Source: Brevibacterium luteolum
Lineage (GTDB): Bacteria > Actinomycetota > Actinomycetes > Actinomycetales > Brevibacteriaceae
DNA length: 64,000 nucleotides
NCBI RefSeq assembly: GCF_013004595.1
Contig: NZ_JABEMC010000003.1
Coordinates: 62,001-126,000, forward strand
Direction: 5' to 3'
The notes beneath the pieces were generated by a model. It was not told where the DNA came from, made no database searches, and saw nothing but the letters and a program-made list of their open reading frames with translations. The position numbers and the translations under genes were made by a program. Of the stretch, positions 1-11,954 are shown in pieces (within the stretch, counting starts at the first letter, position 1; each line of letters opens with the position of its first letter).

Positions 1-695
1 AACTCGGTGGTTCCGATCCGTACATCATCCTCGATACGGACGATGTCAAGTCCGCAGCTGCAAATGCGTGGGCGACACGCATGTACAACACTGGCCAAGC
101 TTGCGACTCGAACAAGCGACTCATCGTCATGGAGGATGTGTACGACGAGTTCGTGGCAGAGCTCGAGTCACTCGCTTCCAAGATGAAGCCCGGTGATTAC
201 GACACCGAGGATGAAACGATCTATCAGCCGTTGTCCTCCCGCAGCGCTGCAGAGCGGCTCGCCGATCAGCTTGACCGCGTCAAGAAGGCTGGTGCCAACA
301 TTCGCGTTGGTGGAGAGCTAGCCGATGATGGCGCGTATATCAGCCCGGCCGTAGTTACCGATATCCCGCGCGGTTCCGATGTCTACTATGAAGAGCTCTT
401 CGGACCGGTTGCTGTTGTCTACAAGGTCTCCAGCGATGAAGAGGCGATTGAGCTTGCCAACGATTCGCAGTTTGGCCTTGGCGGCTCCGTGTTCTCCAAG
501 GATCGCGAGCGGGCTGAGAAGGTCGGATCGCAGCTGGAGGTCGGAATGTCAAAGGTGAACACTCACGCTGCTGAGGGTGAGGGGATTCCGTTCGGCGGCG
601 TGAAACGCTCCGGCTATGGACGAGAGCTAGGCCCTGTGGGTATGGACGAGTTCGTCAACAAGCGTCTGTACTGGGTTGGAGACGAGGGAGCGTAA
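1..695 (+). CDS. NAD(P)-dependent aldehyde dehydrogenase, succinate-semialdehyde dehydrogenase-like (C-terminal part)
   Basis: The frame is open from base 3 with no start, so the gene begins outside the window and about 230 C-terminal residues are present. The first residues (LGGSDP) are the end of the ELGG block of aldehyde dehydrogenases. The catalytic cysteine lies in GQACDS at bases 102-104, and the later EELFGPV and PFGGVKRSGYGRE blocks are typical of the superfamily. These enzymes oxidise an aldehyde to an acid through a thiohemiacetal on that Cys. The overall look is closest to succinate-semialdehyde dehydrogenase, but the substrate cannot be fixed from this half. Codons are less GC-rich than in genes after 1650. 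It ends at a hairpin shared with the convergent neighbour. Confidence 0.9.
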   Translation, partial: LGGSDPYIILDTDDVKSAAANAWATRMYNTGQACDSNKRLIVMEDVYDEFVAELESLASKMKPGDYDTEDETIYQPLSSRSAAERLADQLDRVKKAGANIRVGGELADDGAYISPAVVTDIPRGSDVYYEELFGPVAVVYKVSSDEEAIELANDSQFGLGGSVFSKDRERAEKVGSQLEVGMSKVNTHAAEGEGIPFGGVKRSGYGRELGPVGMDEFVNKRLYWVGDEGA

Positions 696-735
696 ACCTG
701 GCAACTCGCGAGGCAACTCTGGCGAGCTACGAAAT

Positions 736-766
736 CGGCCCCTGACAGAGCTTCTGTCAGGGGCCG
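736..766. terminator. Bidirectional hairpin terminator
   Basis: A perfect 14-bp stem with a 3-base loop lies between two convergent genes: the aldehyde dehydrogenase ends at 695 and the SnoaL-like gene ends at 787. The stem core is CCCCTGACAGA and its complement. There is no long T run, as is usual in high-GC actinobacteria. Confidence 0.8.
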
Positions 767-786
767 ACTACGTGACCAAGAAGAAA

Positions 787-1554
787 TCAGAATACGCCGT
801 GGTCGTGAACCGCGTCTTCGTCTGCGGGAACTTCGGAGATCGCATCCCATAGTTCGGCGATGGCTCCATCCTCGACACGCCAGAGCTCACAATACGAGTG
901 TCGAGCGCCAGCAATGCTGCCTTCGGAGTGAGTCAGAACGAAATCGCCTTGCGCTACAGTCCGATGGATGCGGTCGTAGACCAGCCCTTCACCGGAGTCT
1001 CTTAGCTTCTCCAGAAAGTCGATGACAGCGGGGATGCCGTCTCCGATGTCAGGACTGTGCTGCGTGAACTTACCGTCACGGCTGTACTCTTCGAAGCCCT
1101 GGTAGTCTCCGCCAATCAGCGTCTTCGTAAAGAACTCCGTGACCAGCGCGCGGTTCGCTTCGGTGTCTGCGTTCAGGTCAACATCGGTCGTCCCGTCAAG
1201 CTGGGTATGACCGGATTCGTTCGAAGCTGCGGCTGGCACGAGATTGTCCCAGTGCTCTGCGAGCTTGCCGTTCTCGACTCGGTAGATATCGAAACCGACG
1301 AGGTCGTTCTCGTCCAGGCCCTCGAACTTCCCGTGCAGAGCGACCAAGTCGCCGTCTTCGATGACACGAACGTTCGTGTACTTCAGCCCGTCTCCCGCTT
1401 CGTCAACGAGCTCCTTCAGACCGTTCCGGTCTCCGGCGACCAATGGCGAGTGTTCGACGAAACCGTCGGTGAAGTGGGAATCGAGCACGGACGTGTCGTG
1501 CTCATGGAAGAGCTTGGTGTGGATTTCCAGTACGAGGCTTCCGTTATCTGACAT
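787..1554 (-). CDS. Tandem SnoaL-like (NTF2-fold) protein
   Basis: A 255-residue protein made of two copies of a SnoaL-like domain (about residues 5-110 and 125-235). Each half has the matching landmarks: EHSP in the first and QHSP in the second, then HWDN and LWDA near the end of each domain. The family is annotated as predicted aldol-condensation-type SnoaL-like enzymes; most members have no known substrate. An upstream GTG in frame exists, but the ATG at 1554 is preceded by a clear AGAGGAGA ribosome site. The gene is less GC-rich than the core genome, like its convergent neighbour, which may mean transfer. The catalytic role is unproven. Confidence 0.75.
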   Translation of the reverse strand: MSDNGSLVLEIHTKLFHEHDTSVLDSHFTDGFVEHSPLVAGDRNGLKELVDEAGDGLKYTNVRVIEDGDLVALHGKFEGLDENDLVGFDIYRVENGKLAEHWDNLVPAAASNESGHTQLDGTTDVDLNADTEANRALVTEFFTKTLIGGDYQGFEEYSRDGKFTQHSPDIGDGIPAVIDFLEKLRDSGEGLVYDRIHRTVAQGDFVLTHSEGSIAGARHSYCELWRVEDGAIAELWDAISEVPADEDAVHDHGVF

Positions 1555-1651
1555 GTCAGCGTCTCCTCTGCTGCTCCAAATGCATGGCATTCGCCTGCTT
1601 CTTGCAGTCTAAGCGGCAGAGTCACACTTCGATAGGGTCAGCGGTTACTCC

Positions 1652-2266
1652 TCAGCGCCCGGCGAGCACGTCGGGCACACCGAGCCAGTCGAACCAGCCG
1701 CGGTGGATGACGAGCCAGGCCAGCAGCCCGTAGCCCTCCTGGCTCGGCAGGCCGGTTGACGACGAGGCGATCTCCCGCTGCCACACAGCATGACCGCGCA
1801 GGGGAGTGAAGGTGTCGACGTAGGGCACACCTCGGCGATGGGCGACATCAGCGAAGCCTGCGTTGAGATCGGCGATCGACCGGTTCGTCAGCTCCCCGAT
1901 CGCCGGCGGCGGGCCGACGACGAACGTCGAGACCTCAGCAGCCAGGGCCGCATCGAGGATGTTGGCGAGGTTGAGCCGTGACCGGGCGGTCGAGAGCCCG
2001 GCATCGATGTCAGCGGTGCCCGGGGCGATGACGAGGCGGTTGTCGGTCTCAGAGGAGAACCGGCGCATCGCCTCTCCGATGCAGCGATCGTGCAGGTCGG
2101 CTGAGGTCTCATCCGGCGCTGCCAGGGTGTAGAAGTTCGCGCTCGGCAGCGCGGGATGCGTGCGGACGGCGACACGGCCGACCCATCCGAGACCACGACC
2201 ATCGCCGTGGCCGGCAACGAGTTCGCTGCCGGCCACGACGATCGAAGTGGACTTCGGGTTGCTCAC
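1652..2266 (-). CDS. SGNH/GDSL-hydrolase-like protein lacking the catalytic residues
   Basis: A 204-residue protein with SGNH-hydrolase layout: an N-terminal strand then GSELVAGHGD (residues 13-22), a central LVIAPGTAD block and a C-terminal GYGLLAWLVIH block. In active enzymes block I is G-D-S with the nucleophilic Ser; here the third position is Glu15. The G-x-N-D block reads G-T-A-D, and the D-x-x-H pair before the final GY is absent. The fold is probably kept without normal esterase chemistry. The GTG start lies 3 bp after the kgd stop, so the two are probably co-transcribed. Confidence 0.65.
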   Translation of the reverse strand: MSNPKSTSIVVAGSELVAGHGDGRGLGWVGRVAVRTHPALPSANFYTLAAPDETSADLHDRCIGEAMRRFSSETDNRLVIAPGTADIDAGLSTARSRLNLANILDAALAAEVSTFVVGPPPAIGELTNRSIADLNAGFADVAHRRGVPYVDTFTPLRGHAVWQREIASSSTGLPSQEGYGLLAWLVIHRGWFDWLGVPDVLAGR

Positions 2267-2269
2267 GCT

Positions 2270-7609
<5,340 letters not shown>

Positions 7610-7635
7610 GACGGCCGCCATCTGATCTCCTCACC

Positions 7636-7687
7636 CCGTGCCCGAGGCGGTGGCCACCATGCGTGGCGACCACCGCCTCGGGCACGG
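7636..7687 (+). terminator. Hairpin terminator of guaB1
   Basis: An 18-bp perfect stem (7636-7653 with 7670-7687) around a 16-base loop, centred on GCCCGAGGCGGTGG. Its last base directly abuts the -10 box at 7688 of the next transcript. Confidence 0.8.
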
Positions 7688-7693
7688 TAAACT
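7688..7693 (+). promoter_or_regulatory. Leaderless -10 element for the 7700 ORF
   Basis: TAAACT followed by exactly six bases (TCTCGC) and then ATG at 7700. This is the TANNNT-N6-start arrangement of actinobacterial leaderless promoters and places the transcript start at the start codon. Confidence 0.6.
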
Positions 7694-7699
7694 TCTCGC

Positions 7700-7861
7700 A
7701 TGACCAGTGACAGTCCCAGCCGGCGTGAAGCCGGCAGCCCCGATAAACCCCGAATACCTGGCATCAGCCCCGCCGCGCGTGACGCGGCCCTGCTGATGCG
7801 AAGCTCCACCCGGCGCGTGCGCGCCGTTCACGGTCACCTGTCGGCAGGGGACAGCCGCTGA
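7700..7861 (+). CDS. Small leaderless Pro/Arg-rich ORF (53 residues), unknown function
   Basis: A 53-codon ORF starting at the predicted transcript start. Its TGA (7859-7861) overlaps the ATG of the next gene at 7861, so translation of the CNNM protein is probably coupled to it. The peptide has no membrane segment and carries five prolines and eight arginines (for example SPSRREAG and KPRIPG). Two GC-rich hairpins with GTGA loops lie inside the coding sequence (around 7719-7736 and 7771-7786). I do not recognise a family. It could be a regulatory leader peptide for a Mg-transporter-like operon, a small protein, or simply the 5' leader of the next gene. Confidence 0.45.
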   Translation: MTSDSPSRREAGSPDKPRIPGISPAARDAALLMRSSTRRVRAVHGHLSAGDSR

Positions 7862-9216
7862 TGGAATGGCTACTCCTCGCACTCGCCCTGCTCCTCATCC
7901 TCGGCACCGGCGTGTTCGTCGCAGCCGAGTTCTCTCTCCTCACCCTTGACAAGCACACCGTCGACGAAGCCGTCGCGCGCGGCGATCGCGGCTCGAAGTA
8001 CCTGCGCAAGGGCATCACACACCTCTCAACTCAGCTCTCTGCAGCCCAGGTCGGCATCACGATCACGACCCTGCTGACCGGCTATCTCATGGAGCCCTCA
8101 CTCGGTGCGCTGCTGCGCGGGCCCCTGCATGCCCTCGGGTTGTCCGAGGGCGCCTCCGGCAGTATGTCCCTGACGATCGCGCTGCTCATATCGACCCTGC
8201 TGTCGATGGTCGTCGGTGAGCTCGTGCCGAAGAACATGGCGATCTCTTCACCGCTGAAGACCGGCAAGATCTTCGTCCCGCTGCAGTACTTCTTCTCCAT
8301 TGCCTTCCGCCCGATCATCGCCGTCCTCAACGGCACGGCGAATAAGGCGCTGCTGGCGATGGGCATCGAACCGCAGGAGGAGGGCTCGGCCGGCCGCTCG
8401 GCCGATGAGCTCACCGCGCTTGTGCGGCACTCGGCCCAGGAGGGCACGATGAATGAGCAGACCGCCGATCTGCTCACGCGCACACTCAGCTTCTCCCAAC
8501 GCACCGCCGAAGACGTCATGACCCCGCGCACACGGATGGTCACCGTCAAACGTGAGACGACTGCTGCTGAGATCGTCGAACTTGCCCGCTCGACCGGATT
8601 CTCCCGGTTCCCCGTCACCGGCGAGTCCCGCGACGAGATCGAAGGCGTCGTGCACATCAAGCAGGCCGTGGCCGTACCGCTGGCCAACCGCGCCGATGCC
8701 TACGCCGCAGGCCTTATGACCGAGGTCGCCGAGTTCCCCGAGACCCTTGCCCTCGATCCTCTGCTCATGGAGCTGCGCTCGCGCGGCACCCAGATGGCCG
8801 TCGTCGTCGACGAATACGGCGGCACCGCCGGTGTCGTGACCTTGGAAGACGTCGTCGAGGAGCTCGTCGGCGAGGTCGTCGACGAACACGACCGGCTCTC
8901 GGTGACCGTCCGGCCGGCCCGAGACGGTTCGTGGATCATCCCCGGACGGCTGCGCCCCGATGAGGTCGCCGGCATCATCGGCGTCGAGATCCCCGAAGAC
9001 CCCGACTACGAAACGGTGGCAGGCTTCGTGCTCAAGGAGCTCGGTCGGATCCCCGAAGTCGGCGACACCGTCCGCATCGAAGACGCCACCCTGACTGTCG
9101 AGCGCCTGCACGGCCGGCGCATCGAACGCCTGCGGCTGCGCCCGGACTACACCACCGTCGAGTGGGATGAGAGCTCCTGGCCGGTCGGAGACTCGAGCGC
9201 AGGAGGTCAGCCATGA
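7861..9216 (+). CDS. CNNM/CorC-type membrane protein with CBS pair and CorC_HlyC domain
   Basis: A 451-residue integral membrane protein. The N-terminal CNNM (DUF21) domain has about four hydrophobic segments (residues 1-20, about 60-80, 98-120, 138-155) and the signature GELVPKN. A cytosolic CBS pair follows (about 205-345, with EDVMTPR and VVDEYGG), then a C-terminal CorC_HlyC domain (about 360-435). The family (CNNM, CorB/C, often annotated hemolysin) comprises Mg2+ or Co2+ exporters or transport regulators; the exact ion is inferred. It is the first of two overlapping paralogues and probably translated through coupling with the 7700 ORF. Confidence 0.85.
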   Translation: MEWLLLALALLLILGTGVFVAAEFSLLTLDKHTVDEAVARGDRGSKYLRKGITHLSTQLSAAQVGITITTLLTGYLMEPSLGALLRGPLHALGLSEGASGSMSLTIALLISTLLSMVVGELVPKNMAISSPLKTGKIFVPLQYFFSIAFRPIIAVLNGTANKALLAMGIEPQEEGSAGRSADELTALVRHSAQEGTMNEQTADLLTRTLSFSQRTAEDVMTPRTRMVTVKRETTAAEIVELARSTGFSRFPVTGESRDEIEGVVHIKQAVAVPLANRADAYAAGLMTEVAEFPETLALDPLLMELRSRGTQMAVVVDEYGGTAGVVTLEDVVEELVGEVVDEHDRLSVTVRPARDGSWIIPGRLRPDEVAGIIGVEIPEDPDYETVAGFVLKELGRIPEVGDTVRIEDATLTVERLHGRRIERLRLRPDYTTVEWDESSWPVGDSSAGGQP

Positions 9217-10274
9217 GCGATTGGCTGGGTCTCGTGTGGCTCGTCGTCCTGCTGCTGGGCAACGCCTTCTTCGTGGCCGCGGAGTTCGGCATCGTCTCGG
9301 CCAAGCGCTCGCAGATCGAGCCGAAGGCCGAAGAGGGATCGAAGGCAGCGAAGACGACGCTGTTCGCCATGGAGCACGTCTCGCTCATGCTGGCGATCTG
9401 CCAGCTGGGCATCACTGTGTGCTCACTGCTACTGGGCAATGTCGCAGAACCGGCGATTCACCACCTGCTCGTCGGCCCGATGAGCTTCCTCGGCGTGCCC
9501 GCGGCGCTGTCTGGGCTGATCGCCTTCATCATCGCGCTGTCGGTGGTGACGTACCTGCACGTCGTCGTCGGCGAGATGATCCCGAAGAACATCGCGCTCG
9601 CCGTCTCCCAGCAGGCGGCCATGCTGCTCGCCCCGCCGCTGGTGGTGCTGGCCCGCATCTTCGGCTTCGTCATCCGCCCGATGAACGCTTTCGCCAACCG
9701 GATCCTCAAGCTCATGGGGGTCGAACCGCGCGACGACGTCAACGCCGCCTACACGATCGAGGAAGTGCAGTCGATTGTCGCCGAGTCCCAGCGCGAGGGA
9801 CTGCTGAGCGATGACACCGGGCTGCTCAAGGGCGCCCTGGAGTTCTCCGACAAGACCATCGGGGACGTCATGGTGCCGATGGACCGTGTCGTCACCGTGG
9901 CTGAGGATGTCACACCTGCGCATATCGAGCAGCTGGTCGCCCGCACCGGCTTTTCGCGCTACATCATCCTCGACAGCGACGGGGAGCCCGGCGGCTACAT
10001 CCACGTCAAGGATGTGCTCTACGCCGACACGGAGGACGACTATGCCTCCGAGATCCCTGATAAGCGCTTCCGTTCGCTGGTGACGCTGCGCGCTGCCGAC
10101 GAGATCGAGGACTCCCTCGATTCGATGCAGCAGGCAGGACACCACGTCGGCCGGGTGCTCGACGAGAACCATCGCACCGTCGGCATCCTGTTCCTCGAAG
10201 ACGTCATCGAGGAACTCGTCGGCGAGGTGCACGATGTCATGCAGCGTGCTCCGCGGGTGCGCAGGGTCGACTGA
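9213..10274 (+). CDS. CNNM/CBS-domain membrane protein without CorC_HlyC domain
   Basis: A 353-residue paralogue of the preceding protein, overlapping it by four bases (ATGA). It has the CNNM transmembrane domain (FFVAAEFGIV at the start and GEMIPKN in the core) and a CBS pair (GDVMVPMD, then LEDVIEELVGE at the end). It stops after the second CBS domain, so the C-terminal CorC_HlyC module is missing. Tandem long and short copies may form a hetero-oligomer; that is inference. The substrate is presumably a divalent cation. Confidence 0.83.
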   Translation: MSDWLGLVWLVVLLLGNAFFVAAEFGIVSAKRSQIEPKAEEGSKAAKTTLFAMEHVSLMLAICQLGITVCSLLLGNVAEPAIHHLLVGPMSFLGVPAALSGLIAFIIALSVVTYLHVVVGEMIPKNIALAVSQQAAMLLAPPLVVLARIFGFVIRPMNAFANRILKLMGVEPRDDVNAAYTIEEVQSIVAESQREGLLSDDTGLLKGALEFSDKTIGDVMVPMDRVVTVAEDVTPAHIEQLVARTGFSRYIILDSDGEPGGYIHVKDVLYADTEDDYASEIPDKRFRSLVTLRAADEIEDSLDSMQQAGHHVGRVLDENHRTVGILFLEDVIEELVGEVHDVMQRAPRVRRVD

Positions 10275-10658
10275 TTCTGCGGCGCCTGCACCGGAATCGA
10301 GTGAAATAGCAGAAGTGAAACAACAGTGGAGTCGCCAGTCGCCGACGTATGGCCCGGGCGTGACTGAGACGAGGGACAACACAACAGTTCTGTTACATAT
10401 CGACACGCGTGGCGATGCGCCGACGAAAGAATTTTCGGCGTATGTGCGCCTGATATGAGACTGTGTACGCGCATGTGCGCTGTAATCGGGTGAATCGCCC
10501 GCACGGGTGATGCGCGGGCGGCGAGCGACATGACAACTCGTAACATTGTCGTTATAGTGCTGTGACATGTGGTCGGTCGCCGTGACAACACGGCTGCGGC
10601 ACATAGGTGTGACAGCACCACGACAGATTTTGCAGTAGAGACAGTTGGGAGATGAGTA
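10275..10658 (+). promoter_or_regulatory. 384-bp intergenic region with the promoter of the M15 peptidase gene
   Basis: No gene is seen. A good promoter is present: ATGACA at 10530-10535, a 17-bp spacer, and TATAGT at 10553-10558. This predicts a start near 10565 and a leader of about 95 bases before the GTG. TGTTACAT (around 10391) and CGTAACAT (around 10540) are near-reverse-complement copies 150 bp apart and resemble half-sites of envelope response regulators such as MtrA; this is only suggestive. The upstream 200 bases are relatively AT-rich and I recognise no riboswitch. Confidence 0.55.
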
Positions 10659-11615
10659 GTGGCACAGGAGCCGACACCATCGGTCGCCATGACTCGCCGC
10701 GAACGCCGGGAGCAGGAGAACGCGAACCGCACACGACGTGCATCCTTCCGCATCCCAGGCACCCACCCGAACCGTACCACCAGCACCGCTGACAGCGCCC
10801 TGGCCTCACCGGCCACTCGCACGCGCAAGGTCGGAGCCGGTGCCGTGGCCTACCGCGGATCCGATGGCTCGCTCGTGCGCTCCTACAAGCGCCGCCGCCT
10901 GGCAACTGTCTCGGCCATGGCCTCGGTCTCCGTCGCCGGCAGCGCTATCGCCGCGATGCTGCTCATCGGCAACACCTCCACGCAGGACCAGGTCGCCGCC
11001 GGCAGCACCCTCGACGCCGCAGCGACCAACGTCGTCGGAGCCGAATCGGTCCAGACGAACGTCAGCTCCGTCGGCAACGAGTCCGGCACCCAGAACTACG
11101 CCGGCGGCGTGCCGAGCGCCAAGAAGGATCGCGACGCCGAGGCCGCCTCGCGCTCCGTCACCCGCACCGTGCTGCCCGGCTGCTCCGGTGAAGCACCCTC
11201 CGGTGACTACAGCAACGGCCAGGTTCCCGATGACTACCTGTGCGACGTCGGCATCGGCAAGCACAAGCTGCGCGCAGACGCCGCTGTTGCCTTCGCTGAG
11301 ATGAACGCCGCGTTCAAGGCCGAGACCGGCAAGGACATGGCCATCACCGACTCCTACCGCACGCTCGAGTCCCAGGTCTCGGTCGCCGGCCGCAAGCCCG
11401 GCCTGGCCGCCCGCCCCGGCACCTCGATGCACGGCTGGGGTGTGGCCCTCGACTTCGGCGGCGGTGCCGCCAGCGCCTCGGGCGAGCAGTACAACTGGCT
11501 CGTCAAGCACGGCAAGGAGTACGGCTGGGAGAACCCCGCCTGGGCGAAGACCTCGAAGTACGAGCCGTGGCACTGGGAGTACGTCCCGGCCCGCGACAAG
11601 ATCAAGGGCCAGTGA
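10659..11615 (+). CDS. Secreted or membrane-anchored D-alanyl-D-alanine carboxypeptidase, M15B (VanY-like)
   Basis: A 318-residue protein starting at GTG with GGGAGATGAG upstream. A basic N-terminus (RRRERRE, then YKRRRLATVS) precedes one hydrophobic segment (about residues 88-107), then a Ser/Thr/Ala-rich linker. The C-terminal domain (about 185-315) is a LAS-type zinc peptidase: SMHGWGVALDF supplies the His and Asp ligands and EPWHWEY supplies the second His. Two cysteines around CSGEAP and LCDVG could form a disulfide. Family members trim the terminal D-Ala of peptidoglycan stem peptides outside the cell. Monocistronic. Confidence 0.87.
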   Translation: MAQEPTPSVAMTRRERREQENANRTRRASFRIPGTHPNRTTSTADSALASPATRTRKVGAGAVAYRGSDGSLVRSYKRRRLATVSAMASVSVAGSAIAAMLLIGNTSTQDQVAAGSTLDAAATNVVGAESVQTNVSSVGNESGTQNYAGGVPSAKKDRDAEAASRSVTRTVLPGCSGEAPSGDYSNGQVPDDYLCDVGIGKHKLRADAAVAFAEMNAAFKAETGKDMAITDSYRTLESQVSVAGRKPGLAARPGTSMHGWGVALDFGGGAASASGEQYNWLVKHGKEYGWENPAWAKTSKYEPWHWEYVPARDKIKGQ

Positions 11616-11729
11616 CGCACTGACCCACCGCCGCGTCGCTGCCCGACAGCGCCGCGGTACCGTGGCTCGGCTCACCAGTCACCGGTGCGCGTGACAGCGC
11701 ACATGAGTGCTAGTATTGTCGAGTTGCCA

Positions 11730-11802
11730 GCCCGCGTAGCTCAGCGGATAGAGCGTCTGCCTCCGGAGCAGAAGGTCGTAGGTTCGAATCCTGTCGCGGG
11801 CG
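11730..11802 (+). tRNA. tRNA-Arg (anticodon CCG)
   Basis: A complete 73-base cloverleaf: acceptor GCCCGCG/CGCGGGC, D arm GCTC/GAGC, anticodon stem TCTGC/GCAGA around CTCCGGA, and TTCGAAT in the T loop. CCG reads CGG (Arg). CCA is not encoded. It lies just upstream of argS, the synthetase that charges it. Confidence 0.96.
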
Positions 11803-11810
11803 CGACATCA

Positions 11811-11842
11811 GGCCCGTCACCTGGAAATCCAGGTGACGGGCC
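11811..11842 (+). terminator. Hairpin terminator after tRNA-Arg
   Basis: A 15-bp perfect inverted repeat (GGCCCGTCACCTGGA and its complement) begins 8 bases after the tRNA and is followed by TGCTTCGT. Confidence 0.85.
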
Positions 11843-11942
11843 TGCTTCGTCCCAGGTCGGTCAGCCGCCGGCGGGACGTGTCGCCCCGCTCACATCGATA
11901 CCGATATGCGGGCCTCAAGTCGCTTAGCCACGGGCAAGGTAA

Positions 11943-11948
11943 TACGCT
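11943..11948 (+). promoter_or_regulatory. Leaderless -10 element of argS
   Basis: TACGCT, six bases (AAGCAC), then the GTG start of argS at 11955. There is no ribosome-binding site in front of this GTG, which supports a leaderless mRNA. Confidence 0.65.
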
Positions 11949-11954
11949 AAGCAC

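Noticed and set aside
7700-7861. M-box or other metal riboswitch in front of the CNNM operon
   Set aside because: Hairpins are present, but no M-box or manganese-riboswitch consensus could be recognised; a coding explanation fits as well.
10275-10658. Cyclic-di-AMP (ydaO-type) or other riboswitch before the M15 peptidase
   Set aside because: Such riboswitches precede some actinobacterial wall hydrolases, but I could not align any conserved core here.
9429-10766. 445-codon minus-strand frame over the second CNNM gene and the intergenic gap
   Set aside because: Mostly antisense to the CNNM gene; the part in the gap has no family similarity I recognise and no ribosome site.
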